DNA of 64,000 nt from Acidovorax radicis N35 (GTDB taxonomy: Bacteria; Pseudomonadota; Gammaproteobacteria; Burkholderiales; Burkholderiaceae_C), in assembly GCF_000204195.1 (NCBI RefSeq), contig NZ_AFBG01000018.1, positions 1 through 64,000 of the forward strand, given 5' to 3'. A model generated the notes under the pieces. That model was not told the origin of the DNA. It made no database searches and worked only from the letters and a program-made list of their open reading frames with translations. Numbering within the stretch: the stretch's first letter is position 1; every line of letters begins with the position of its first letter. The translations under genes were made by a program, and so were the position numbers. Below are positions 55,733 through 63,820 of this stretch, one piece after another.

Positions 55733-56256
55733 GATGAAAATCCTTGAAGTTAAAAAAGCGTCTCAAAAAAACCGGAGCAAAGAACAAAAATGAAAGCTGC
55801 TTCAAACCGGGTTCGGTGAGTCGCCTTGCGGGTTCGGCTCATCGATGGGATGAACTGTACGCCGCAGGGGGGTAAAGAAAAACCAGCTGGTCGCAAACTA
55901 ACTGTTCCAGTTTTGGAAACAATCCAGGCGCCTGTTTCCTGCCTGTGGCCAAAGGCCCGCAGCCGGTCGCAAGCGATCGATCCGAGGCAAGAAGGGTGGG
56001 CGTTGATTCCTTTGGAAATGCGTTGGACATGGGCTGTATCGTGCCCGGCCACCGCCCCGGCGTCGTCTCGTCGCGGTTTCGGTTCTTTTCAGTTTGTTTC
56101 GCGTCCGGCCGAATGCAACAGAGCCGAAACATATGCATCGCCATTGCCACACCTGGCCCAAAAGCGTGACAAATCGGGCTTGCGCGGGTTGCGCCCGTTG
56201 GGCTTATGGGCTGAAATCTCTCTACGCCTGTTTCAGGTATACAGAGGGAGGTTCCC
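55733..56256. other. Intergenic interval with no gene recognised
   Basis: 524 bases between the divergent DUF4148 gene and the CBS gene. Short open frames are present on both strands, but none has family character. GGGAGG just before 56257 is the ribosome-binding site of the CBS gene. Confidence 0.5.
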
Positions 56257-56694
56257 ATGACCATCGTCGCCAAGATTCTTCAGTCCAAACCGGACGCCAT
56301 CGTCCACACCATTGCCCCCGGCGCCTCGGTATTTGAGGCGCTCAAGCTCATGGCCGACAAGGGCATCGGCGCGTTGCTGGCGGTGGAGGGCGAGTCCATC
56401 GCCGGCATCTTTACCGAGCGCGACTACGCGCGAAAGATTGCCCTCATGGGGCGTACCTCCGCCGTCACGCAGGTCCGTGACGTGATGACCACCTCCGTGC
56501 TGTTTGTGCGGCCCGACCAGACCAGCGAGCAGTGCATGCAGATCATGAGCAACAACCGCCTGCGCCACCTGCCGGTGGTCGAGGGTGGCAAGCTCGTGGG
56601 CATGATCTCCATTGGCGATCTGGTCAAGGACATCATTTCCGAGCAGAAATTCATCATCGAGCAGCTGGAGCACTACATCACTGGAACTCACTAA
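56257..56694 (+). CDS. Protein of two CBS domains
   Basis: 145 aa: CBS 1 at about 10-60 (SVFEALKLMADKGIGALLAV) and CBS 2 at about 78-130 (SEQCMQIMSNNRLRHLPVVE), with a C-terminal helix (EQKFIIEQLEHYITG). Stand-alone CBS pairs usually bind adenine nucleotides (AMP, ATP, NAD or SAM) and regulate partners. No partner is adjacent. Confidence 0.88.
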   Translation: MTIVAKILQSKPDAIVHTIAPGASVFEALKLMADKGIGALLAVEGESIAGIFTERDYARKIALMGRTSAVTQVRDVMTTSVLFVRPDQTSEQCMQIMSNNRLRHLPVVEGGKLVGMISIGDLVKDIISEQKFIIEQLEHYITGTH

Positions 56695-56714
56695 GGACAA
56701 CCCCCTGAGGCGCT

Positions 56715-56765
56715 GCGCGCCTTCCCCCTTCTCTCGCGCTGCGCGCGGGAAGGGGGACGCCCCCA
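56715..56765. repeat. REP-like GC-rich inverted repeat
   Basis: CCCCCTTC (56724-56731) and GAAGGGGG (56749-56756) pair around TCTCGCGCTGCGCGCGG. It shares the segment CTTCTCTCGC to GGACGC with 21108-21150. Confidence 0.55.
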
Positions 56766-56851
56766 GCCCGGCGGGGCGGCCCTTGCGCGGGGACAGTGGC
56801 TTGGGTTGTGCGCGTTCTGCGGGCGGTTTTCTTTGGCGCAACGCTGAAAAA

Positions 56852-56886
56852 AAAAGGGCTCTGACCGATCTGGTCAGAGCCCTTTT
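56852..56886. terminator. Bidirectional terminator between the CBS gene and the nitrate transporter operon
   Basis: AAAAGGGCTCTGACC and GGTCAGAGCCCTTTT are perfect reverse complements around GATCT, with an A-run of nine on the left and TTTTG on the right. Ends the minus-strand nrtABD operon and the CBS unit. Confidence 0.92.
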
Positions 56887-56921
56887 GTTTTGGGTGTCCG
56901 GGTCGCGGCCGACCCGGCCGC

Positions 56922-57755
56922 TCAAGCGGCTTTTTCGACATGCCCCTGGCGGGTGTAGAGGAAGTCGATCACTGCCTTGCGGTAGTGCACGTACTGCGGG
57001 TCTTCGGCCAGTTCCACACGGCGGCGGGGGCGGGCCAGGTTGACGGCCAGCACCTCGCCAATCGTGGCAGCGGGGCCGTTGGTCATCATCACGATCTTGT
57101 CGGACAGCAGCACGGCCTCGTCCACGTCGTGCGTCACCATCACCACGGTGCTCTGGGTGCGTGCCACGATCTCCAGCAGTTCATCTTGCAGCTTGGCGCG
57201 GGTCAATGCGTCCAGCGCACCAAAGGGCTCGTCCATCAGCAACACCTGGGGCTCCATGCTCAGCGCACGGGCAATGCCCACGCGCTGCTTCATGCCGCCC
57301 GAGATCTCGCCGGGGCGCTTTTGCCCCGCCGGCGTGAGGCCCACCAGCGCCAGCGCGGTATCGGTGCGGGCCTTGAGCTGGGCCTTGGTTTCCTTGCCGC
57401 CAAAAACGCGCTCCACGGCCAGATAGATGTTGTCAAAGCAGGTGAGCCAGGGCAGCAGCGAGTGGTTCTGGAACACCACGGCGCGCTCCGGCCCCGGGCC
57501 CTTGATCTCCTTGTTGGCGCACAGCAGCGCACCGTTGGTGGGCGTGGTCAGGCCCGCGATCAGGTTCAGCAGGGTGGACTTGCCGCAGCCCGAGTGGCCA
57601 ATCAGCGCCACGAATTCGCCCTTGGCAATCGTCAGGTTGATGTCGCGCAGCGCAGGGAACAGGCCCTTTGCCGTCTTGAAGGTCTGCTCGACGCCATGGA
57701 TCTCGATGAACTTGGTGGTCATGGAGGGATGTGTGGATGCTGCGGTGGGGTTCAT
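56922..57755 (-). CDS. Nitrate ABC transporter ATP-binding protein
   Basis: 277 aa. Walker A GHSGCGKST, Q-loop FQNHSLLPWL, signature ISGGMKQRVGIARAL, Walker B VLLMDEPFGALD, switch His in VTHDVDEAV. It matches NrtD-type ATPases of nitrate/sulfonate/taurine transporters and lacks the extra binding-protein-like domain found in cyanobacterial NrtC. Its start overlaps the permease stop by ATGA. Third gene of the operon. Confidence 0.93.
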   Translation of the reverse strand: MNPTAASTHPSMTTKFIEIHGVEQTFKTAKGLFPALRDINLTIAKGEFVALIGHSGCGKSTLLNLIAGLTTPTNGALLCANKEIKGPGPERAVVFQNHSLLPWLTCFDNIYLAVERVFGGKETKAQLKARTDTALALVGLTPAGQKRPGEISGGMKQRVGIARALSMEPQVLLMDEPFGALDALTRAKLQDELLEIVARTQSTVVMVTHDVDEAVLLSDKIVMMTNGPAATIGEVLAVNLARPRRRVELAEDPQYVHYRKAVIDFLYTRQGHVEKAA

Positions 57756-58726
57756 GCTTTCACCTCTTCAAACGTAAATGCAGTGGCCAGCTTGATGAGT
57801 GCAAACTCCAGCACCAGCCCGACGATGCCGATCACGAAGATCGCGATGATGATGTTCTTGACGTTCAGGTTGTTCCATTCGTCCCACACCCAAAAGCCAA
57901 TGCCCACGCCGCCAGTCAGCATTTCGGCGGCCACGATCACGAGCCACGCCGTGCCCACGGCCAGGCGCACGCCGGTCAGCATGTAGGGCAGCACGGCGGG
58001 GAACAGGATCTTGGTGGCAATCTTCCACTCCGACAGGTTGAGCACGCGGGCCACGTTCATGTAGTCCTGCGGCACACGCTGCACGCCCACGGCGGTGTTG
58101 ATGATCATGGGCCAGATGGAGCAGATGAAGATCGTCCAGATGGCGGCCGGGTTGGCGCCCTTGAACACCAAGAGGCCAATCGGCAGCCAGGCCAAGGGCG
58201 ACACGGGGCGCAGCAGGCTGATCAGCGGGTTGAACATGCGCGACAGGAAGTTGAAGCGCCCGATCACGAAGCCGGCCGGAATGCCCACCAGCGCCGCCAT
58301 GCCAAAGCCCACGGCCACGCGTTCGAGCGACATCAGCACGTTCCAGCCCACGCCCTGGTCGTTGGGGCCGTTGCGGTAGAACGGGTTGCTGAAGATTTCC
58401 AGCGCCTGCTTCCAGGTTTCCACCGGGCCGGGAATGCTGTTGCCCGTGGTGGCTGACACCACGGCCCACAGACCCACCAGCAAGCCCAGGCCACACAGCG
58501 GCGGCAGCACCGCCATCCAGAAGCTGCGCGAAAGCGCCGCCCAGTCGCGGCTGGCTGGGGCCGCGGCAGTAGCCACCGCTGGTGCGGGGGGCGCCAGCGG
58601 TGCAGGTTTTAGCTGTTTTTGGCTTCTGGCGCTTGCAGGTAAAGCGCTGGTAGCTACATTATTAATAGCATTCTGTGCAACCACGGGGGCTGCATCCAAC
58701 GGGGAGTGAAAGACGGCACTGACCAT
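57752..58726 (-). CDS. Nitrate ABC transporter permease
   Basis: 324 aa. Binding-protein-dependent transport permease with about six helices and the EAA-type loop near QRVPQDYMNVARVLNLSEW; NrtB family core SIPGPVETWKQALEIFSNPF. The first 65 residues are an atypical Ala/Pro-rich extension, part of which (NAINNVATSALPASARSQKQ) is encoded by an AGCGCTT repeat copy at 58605-58675. A later start may be the ancestral one. Confidence 0.9.
   Translation of the reverse strand: MVSAVFHSPLDAAPVVAQNAINNVATSALPASARSQKQLKPAPLAPPAPAVATAAAPASRDWAALSRSFWMAVLPPLCGLGLLVGLWAVVSATTGNSIPGPVETWKQALEIFSNPFYRNGPNDQGVGWNVLMSLERVAVGFGMAALVGIPAGFVIGRFNFLSRMFNPLISLLRPVSPLAWLPIGLLVFKGANPAAIWTIFICSIWPMIINTAVGVQRVPQDYMNVARVLNLSEWKIATKILFPAVLPYMLTGVRLAVGTAWLVIVAAEMLTGGVGIGFWVWDEWNNLNVKNIIIAIFVIGIVGLVLEFALIKLATAFTFEEVKA
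58605..58675. repeat. AGCGCTT bipartite repeat, copy R10 (inside the nitrate permease gene)
   Basis: TTTTAGCTGTTTTTGGCTTC, TGGCGCTTGCAGGTAAAGCGCTGG, then the AT-rich arm TAGCTACATTATTAATAGCA. All family parts are present and read in frame on the minus strand. Confidence 0.8.
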
Positions 58727-58762
58727 GGTGTTCTCCTGTGCTGGGTGGACGGGGCAGGGCGC

Positions 58763-60007
58763 TTACGCCTTGATCTTGAAGCTGTCGGCGTACTTGGCGG
58801 GGTCTTTGCCGTCCCACACCACACCGTCCATGAACTTGCTGCTGCGCATCTCGGTCTTGGGCAACGGCGTCTTGGAGGCCGTTGCGGCCTGCTTGTAGAC
58901 GTCGATGCGGTTCACGGCCTTGGCGACACCCAGGTAGTCGGGGTGGTCCTTCATCAGGCCCCAGCGCTTGTGCTGCGTGAGGAACCACATGCCGTCCGTG
59001 AGGTACGGGAAGTTCACCGTGCCTTCGTTGAAGAATTTCATGTGGTTGGGGTCGTCCCAGGTCTTGCCCATGCCGTCCTGGTAGCGGCCCAGGATGCGCT
59101 GGTTGATCGCATCGACACCCGTGTTCACGTAGGCCTTGCCGGCAATGGTCTCGGCCATCTTGTTCTTGTTGGCCAGGCCTTCGTCGATCCACTTGCTGGC
59201 CTCCAGGATGGCGGCTGTCACGGCGCGCGCCGTGTTGGGGTACTTCTGCACGAATTCGGACGTGGTGCCCAGCACCTTTTCGGGGTGGTCCTTCCAGATG
59301 TCCTGCGTGGTGGTGGCGGTCACTCCGATGCCGTCCATGATGGCGCGGTGGTTCCAGGGCTCGCCCACGCAGAAACCGTCCATGTTGCCCACGCGCATGT
59401 TGGCCACCATCTGGGGCGGCGGCACGGTGATGACCTTGGCGTCTTTCATCGGGTCGATGCCATGGGCCGCCAGCCAGTAGTACAGCCACATGGCGTGTGT
59501 GCCGGTGGGGAAGGTCTGCGCGAAGGTGTATTCGCGCTTCTCGCTGGCCATCAGCTTGGCCAGGCCCGCGCCGTTGACGGCGCCCTTGTCGGCGAGCTTT
59601 TTGGACAGCGTGATGGCCTGGCCGTTCTGGTTCAGGTTCATCAGCACGGCCATATCCTTCTTGGGGCCAGCCAGGCCCAGGTGCACACCGTAGACCAGGC
59701 CGTACAACACGTGGGCAAAGTCGAGCTCGCCATTCACCAGCTTGTCGCGCACACCGGCCCACGAGGCTTCCTTGGTGGGGATGATGGTCACGCCATATTT
59801 CTTGTCGATGCCCAGCACCGAGGCCATCACCACGCTGGCGCAGTCGGTCAGTGGGATGAAGCCGATCTTGACTTCCTTCTTCTCGGGGGCGTCCGAGCCC
59901 TGGGCGTGGACCAGTGCACGCAGGGCGGGACTCACGCCCACGGCGCCAACGGTAGCGGCCTGCAGCACGGTGCGGCGGTTGAGACTGGTTTTCAACAGAT
60001 CGGTCAT
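58763..60007 (-). CDS. Nitrate ABC transporter substrate-binding protein
   Basis: 414 aa from the ATG at 60007 with GAGGA upstream. N-terminal signal with an arginine pair (LNRRTVLQAATVGAVGVSPA). NrtA/CmpA fold: KIGFIPLTDCASVVMASVLG, SWAGVRDKLVNGELDFAHVL, MRVGNMDGFCVGEPWNHRA. The signal peptide makes it the transport component rather than the cytoplasmic regulator NasS, which shares the fold. First gene of the operon; a sigma-54 promoter and leader precede it. Confidence 0.93.
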   Translation of the reverse strand: MTDLLKTSLNRRTVLQAATVGAVGVSPALRALVHAQGSDAPEKKEVKIGFIPLTDCASVVMASVLGIDKKYGVTIIPTKEASWAGVRDKLVNGELDFAHVLYGLVYGVHLGLAGPKKDMAVLMNLNQNGQAITLSKKLADKGAVNGAGLAKLMASEKREYTFAQTFPTGTHAMWLYYWLAAHGIDPMKDAKVITVPPPQMVANMRVGNMDGFCVGEPWNHRAIMDGIGVTATTTQDIWKDHPEKVLGTTSEFVQKYPNTARAVTAAILEASKWIDEGLANKNKMAETIAGKAYVNTGVDAINQRILGRYQDGMGKTWDDPNHMKFFNEGTVNFPYLTDGMWFLTQHKRWGLMKDHPDYLGVAKAVNRIDVYKQAATASKTPLPKTEMRSSKFMDGVVWDGKDPAKYADSFKIKA

Positions 60008-60035
60008 GGGGCATTTCCTCGCGTCGTTACAAAGC

Positions 60036-60188
60036 AAAAAAGGCGTCCTCCCCTGGGCTGGTTGCATTTGCAAACCGGCCGCGGAGAGGGACGCCTTTGT
60101 CCATGGCAAAGCCCATTGGGGGGCTTTGAGCCAGCACCGGCCCGCCATTGGGTCAGTGCTGTCAGTGGTGGGACCGTCATTGGTCTCG
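60036..60188 (-). promoter_or_regulatory. nrtA leader with tandem hexaloop stems and terminator (NasT target)
   Basis: Minus strand, in order: stem GACC-AATGAC-GGTC (60172-60185), then CCC-AATGGC-GGG (60141-60152); both loops are six bases with A1 and G4, the ANTAR RNA pattern, 19 bases apart. Then a terminator: AAAGGCGTCCCTCTCC pairs with GGGGAGGACGCCTTTTTT (60036-60098) about 28 bases before the ATG. This is the architecture of an ANTAR-controlled antitermination leader, and nasT lies at 60596-61222. Confidence 0.72.
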
Positions 60189-60197
60189 CCATGGGTT

Positions 60198-60214
60198 ATG
60201 CAAGCAGCGTGCCA
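60198..60214 (-). promoter_or_regulatory. Sigma-54 promoter of nrtA
   Basis: Minus strand TGGCACGCTGCTTGCAT, an essentially perfect TGGCACG-N4-TTGCA element, about 190 bases upstream of the ATG. Confidence 0.88.
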
Positions 60215-60595
60215 GCATGGATTGCGCCATCGTGGGGCGCAAAGTGCTATGAATTAAATAGCTGAATTTGCTTTATGAATAAGCGCTGGCGGTCTGTTGT
60301 TCGTCAGAACTGCCGCCATGCACGTTTGTGAATAAGTTGCACTGCCTTTGTGCGGCGCACCATCCGGGCCGGGTGCAGCCGGGGTGAAACAGGAGGGCGT
60401 GAAGGCGAGAGTGGGCGCGGGGCCTTGGAGGCTGCTGGGCAGTGCCGCACGGGCGGCAATGTGTGACAAACCGGCCTCCGGCAGTCCCGGCTTGCATCCT
60501 GCGCCCGGGGTCTTGGCCCCTGCAGGGCATCCGCAGCGTTCGCCATCTACCGATGGTGCACCAACGCGGTTCCTTGGGAAATCGTGAACAGGTGC
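60215..60595. other. Interval upstream of the nrtA promoter
   Basis: 381 bases between the sigma-54 promoter of nrtA and the end of nasT. It should contain activator sites for that promoter; none was identified with confidence. Repeat R11 lies at 60245-60300. No gene seen. Confidence 0.5.
60245..60300. repeat. AGCGCTT bipartite repeat, copy R11
   Basis: GTGCTATGAATTAAATAGCTG followed by TTTGCTTTATGAATAAGCGCTGGC. The left GC arm has one substitution. Confidence 0.75.
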
Positions 60596-61222
60596 TCAGC
60601 CCAGCAAGTCCATCACGTCGAGCATGCGCTGGGCCACGTCCACCAGCTTGAGGCCCTTGTCCATGGCGGTCTTGCGCAGCTTTTCGTAGGCGGCCTGTTC
60701 GCTCAGGCCCTGGCGCTGCATGAGCAGGCCCTTGGCGCGGTCGATGGTCTTGCGGTCCTTGAGCTCGGTCTTGGCATCGGCCAGCTCGGCGCGCAGGGCT
60801 TGTTCATGCTGAAAGCGCGCCATGGCCACGTCCAGGATGGGGCGAATGCGCTGGGGGGCCAGGCCCGCCACGATGTAGGCCGACACGCCCGCCGCCACCG
60901 CGTCCTTGACGTGCGAGGTGTCTTCATCGTTGGTGAACATCACGATAGGGCGGCGTTCATTGCGCGTGGCCATCACGACGTGTTCGAGGGCGTCGCGGGC
61001 TTCGCTTTCGGCGTCCACGATGATGAGGTCGGGCTGCAACTGGGCGATGCGCTCGCTCAGAAAAACGTCAGCGGGCAGCGTGGCCACCAGGTTGAAATTG
61101 TTTTCCAGCAGCCCGATGCGCAGCGCCCGCGACCGATCCGCCTGCAGCACGGCATGCTCGTCGGCGGGGTCGGCGACCGCCAGATCCGGGGCAACCACCA
61201 CGATGCGCAAAGACTCGTTCAT
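60596..61222 (-). CDS. nasT: ANTAR-domain response regulator / antiterminator NasT
   Basis: 208 aa from the ATG at 61222 (MNESLRIVVVAPD). N-terminal receiver-like domain (PDLIIVDAESEARDALEHVV) with the Asp region retained, then the C-terminal ANTAR RNA-binding domain (KTELKDRKTIDRAKGLLMQR to EQAAYEKLRKTAMDKGLKLV). NasT binds tandem hexaloop stems in nitrate-gene leaders and prevents termination when nitrate releases it from NasS. NasS is not in the window. Matching leaders precede nrtA and nirB, and possibly narK. Confidence 0.9.
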   Translation of the reverse strand: MNESLRIVVVAPDLAVADPADEHAVLQADRSRALRIGLLENNFNLVATLPADVFLSERIAQLQPDLIIVDAESEARDALEHVVMATRNERRPIVMFTNDEDTSHVKDAVAAGVSAYIVAGLAPQRIRPILDVAMARFQHEQALRAELADAKTELKDRKTIDRAKGLLMQRQGLSEQAAYEKLRKTAMDKGLKLVDVAQRMLDVMDLLG

Positions 61223-61234
61223 ACCCTGGAGCAT

Positions 61235-61251
61235 AAGCAATTTTTACGCCA
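61235..61251 (-). promoter_or_regulatory. Possible sigma-54 promoter at nasT
   Basis: Minus strand TGGCGTAAAAATTGCTT has GG and GC with correct spacing. The -12 GC is only about 15 bases before the nasT ATG, leaving almost no 5' untranslated region, so it is either a leaderless start or a chance match. Confidence 0.45.
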
Positions 61252-61428
61252 TAAATTGGTGCATCGAAGCGGTGCATGCCAAGGGTTCTTCGCCCAGGGC
61301 AGGCTTTTTCACCTTGCGGGGCCTGAAACTTGCTAATAGTTTGGCGATGGGCAGGGCATACCCGATAGCACCTCCCTGGCTGCGTCGCATATACATCTGC
61401 TCACATTGACCTATTCAAGAGGATTTGC

Positions 61429-62595
61429 ATGAACAAGCACATTGACCGGCGCCATATCTCTGCCGGCTTGGCCCTGACCACCGTGGCGGTATCCGCGCTG
61501 CTGGTGTTGACAGGTTGCAGCAAGGTGCCCGACACCATCAAGATCGGTGTGGCGCAGCCGCTGAGCGGCCCGCTGGGCGCGCTGGGGCAGGATTTGCTCA
61601 ACGGGGTGAACCTGGCCGTGGCAGAGCTCAACAAGGGCGGCTACAGCGTGGACGGCAAACGCGTGACGCTGGAGGTGGTGTCGGTGGATGACAAGGCCGA
61701 TGCCGCCACCGGCAAGACCGTGGCGCAGCAGCTGGTGGACTCGGGCGTGGTGGCCGTGATCGGGCATCTGAATTCAGGGGTGAGCATCGAGACCGCGCCG
61801 ATCTATGCGGCCAAGGACATCCCCCAGATCGCCATCTCGACCAATCCCAAATTCACCCAGATGGGTTTTCCCACCACCTTCCGCATGGTGGCCAACGACA
61901 CCCTGCAGGCACGCGCCATCGGCTCGTTTGCTGCGACGCAGCTGGGCGCCGCCCGCTACGCCGCGCTGGACGATGGCACGCCCTATGGCAAAGGCCTGGC
62001 CGACGGGGCCGCTGCGCAGCTCAAGGCCGAGAAAAAAGAGGTGGTGGTGCGCAAGTCGTTTGACGACAAGACCACGGCATTCGACGAACTCGCGGGCGAA
62101 CTGAAGGCCGCCAAGGTGGAGGTGATCGTCTCCACCCTCAACGACTTCCAGGCCCTGGCACTGCTGGAGTCGCTGCGCAAGGTGGGCCACACCAAGGTCA
62201 GCCTGCTGGGCGGCGACACCATCAAGACCACCGACATGGCCAAGGGCGCCGGCATTGTCGAGGGGCTGTATGCTACGTCGCCCGTGCTCGAAGCCAAAGA
62301 GTTCACCACCGGCAAGCCCTTCCTTGAAAAGTACATCGAGGCCTACAAGAAGCCGCCCGCCTACGGCGGCCACTACAGCTATGACAGCACCTACGTGCTG
62401 ACCGCGGCCATCCAGAAGGCCAAGTCTGCCGACCCCAAAGAGATCACCAAGGCCATGCACGGCATCAACGGCTATGCCCCCGTGATCGGCACCATGAGCT
62501 GGGACGAAAAGGGCGAGCAGCGCTACGGTGCCGTGGGCGTGTACGAACTGCGCAGCGGCAGCTGGGAGCTGCGCATGCGTTCGGACCGCTGGTAG
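61429..62595 (+). CDS. Liv-type ABC substrate-binding lipoprotein
   Basis: 388 aa with AGAGGA before the ATG. Lipoprotein signal with lipobox LLVLTGC (Cys near 29). Type I periplasmic-binding fold: KIGVAQPLSGPLGALGQDLL, AVIGHLNSGVSIETAPIY, YAALDDGTPYGKGLADGAA. Resembles LivK-type proteins for branched-chain amino acids or related compounds. No permease or ATPase gene is adjacent. Divergent from nasT. Confidence 0.9.
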   Translation: MNKHIDRRHISAGLALTTVAVSALLVLTGCSKVPDTIKIGVAQPLSGPLGALGQDLLNGVNLAVAELNKGGYSVDGKRVTLEVVSVDDKADAATGKTVAQQLVDSGVVAVIGHLNSGVSIETAPIYAAKDIPQIAISTNPKFTQMGFPTTFRMVANDTLQARAIGSFAATQLGAARYAALDDGTPYGKGLADGAAAQLKAEKKEVVVRKSFDDKTTAFDELAGELKAAKVEVIVSTLNDFQALALLESLRKVGHTKVSLLGGDTIKTTDMAKGAGIVEGLYATSPVLEAKEFTTGKPFLEKYIEAYKKPPAYGGHYSYDSTYVLTAAIQKAKSADPKEITKAMHGINGYAPVIGTMSWDEKGEQRYGAVGVYELRSGSWELRMRSDRW

Positions 62596-62628
62596 CCGGC
62601 CGGTTCTTCAGGCGGCATGGCTTTGAAC

Positions 62629-62661
62629 AACCCCTGCTGGCCAGCGCCAGCAGGGGTTTTT
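62629..62661 (+). terminator. Terminator after the Liv-type lipoprotein gene
   Basis: AACCCCTGCTGG and CCAGCAGGGGTT pair around six bases and are followed by TTT on the plus strand, 40 bases before tsaD. Confidence 0.88.
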
Positions 62662-62701
62662 GCATCAGGCCCTGCGCGAGGCCGGGTTTTACACTCGGGG
62701 C

Positions 62702-63748
62702 ATGAGCTTGCTGATACTCGGTATTGAATCTTCGTGCGACGAAACGGGCGTGGCACTGGTCCGTTCGACGGGCCATGCCGTGCCCACATTGCTGGCGCAT
62801 GCGCTGCACAGCCAGATCGAGATGCACCAGGCCTACGGTGGCGTGGTGCCCGAGCTGGCCAGCCGCGACCACATCCGCCGCGTGCTGCCGCTGGCCACGC
62901 AGGTGCTCACCGAATCCGGCCAGACGCTGGCGGATGTGGATGTCGTGGCCTACACGCGTGGCCCAGGCCTGGCCGGTGCGCTCCTGGTGGGCGCAGGGGT
63001 GGCCTGCGCACTGGGGGCGGCGCTGGACAAGCCGGTGCTGGGCGTGCACCACCTGGAGGGGCATTTGCTCTCGCCCTTCCTGAGCGCCGACCCGCCCGAG
63101 TTCCCCTTCGTGGCCCTGCTGGTCTCTGGCGGGCACACCCAGTTGATGCGGGTGGATGGGGTGGGCCGCTACGAGATCCTGGGCGAAACCATCGACGATG
63201 CCGCCGGTGAAGCGTTTGACAAGTCCGCCAAGCTCATGGGCCTGGGCTACCCCGGCGGGCCAGCGCTCTCACGTCTGGCCGAGCAGGGCGACCCGGCGGC
63301 CTTCAAGTTGCCGCGCCCGCTGCTGCACAGCGGCAACCTTGATTTTTCTTTTGCCGGGCTCAAGACGGCGGTGCTGACGCAGGCCAAAAAGCTGGGTGAC
63401 GAGCTGCAAGTGCGCAAGGCCGACTTGGCCGCCAGCACCGAGGCGGCGATTGTGGATGTGCTGGTGAAGAAGACGCTTACGGCGTTGAAGCAGACGGGCT
63501 TGAAGCGGGTGGTGGTGGCGGGTGGCGTGGGGGCCAATCGGCACTTGCGGGCGCAGCTGAATGCCGCCTGTGCCGCCGCCAAGGTGCGGGTGCATTACCC
63601 GGAGCTGCACCTGTGCACGGACAACGGCGCGATGATTGCCATGGCGGCGGCAATGCGGTTGCAGGCGGGGCAGCAGGAGGCCAGCAGCAACTATGCGTTT
63701 GATGTGAAGCCACGGTGGCCGTTGGATGCGATTACGGTTGCTGGGTGA
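62702..63748 (+). CDS. tsaD: tRNA N6-adenosine threonylcarbamoyltransferase TsaD
   Basis: 348 aa from the ATG at 62702 ([19 protein letters not shown]). ASKHA-fold with the family signatures [10 protein letters not shown], metal-binding histidines in [20 protein letters not shown], and [12 protein letters not shown] near the end. Transfers threonylcarbamoyl to A37 of ANN-decoding tRNAs, working with TsaB and TsaE encoded elsewhere. Full length. Confidence 0.97.
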   Translation: MSLLILGIESSCDETGVALVRSTGHAVPTLLAHALHSQIEMHQAYGGVVPELASRDHIRRVLPLATQVLTESGQTLADVDVVAYTRGPGLAGALLVGAGVACALGAALDKPVLGVHHLEGHLLSPFLSADPPEFPFVALLVSGGHTQLMRVDGVGRYEILGETIDDAAGEAFDKSAKLMGLGYPGGPALSRLAEQGDPAAFKLPRPLLHSGNLDFSFAGLKTAVLTQAKKLGDELQVRKADLAASTEAAIVDVLVKKTLTALKQTGLKRVVVAGGVGANRHLRAQLNAACAAAKVRVHYPELHLCTDNGAMIAMAAAMRLQAGQQEASSNYAFDVKPRWPLDAITVAG

Positions 63749-63754
63749 CTGGAT

Positions 63755-63815
63755 TGCGATTAAAAATGGCCTCCAGCGCTTGATGAATAAGCGCCAGAGC
63801 CCAAAAGAACTACCA
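63755..63815. repeat. AGCGCTT bipartite repeat, copy R12
   Basis: ATTAAAAATGGCCTCCAGCG and CTTGATGAATAAGCGCCAGA. It lies between the convergent tsaD and aldehyde dehydrogenase genes. Confidence 0.8.
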
Positions 63816-63820
63816 AAAAA

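Noticed and set aside
56257..56694. CBS protein considered as part of the nitrate transporter operon
   Set aside because: It is on the opposite strand and separated from it by a strong bidirectional terminator.
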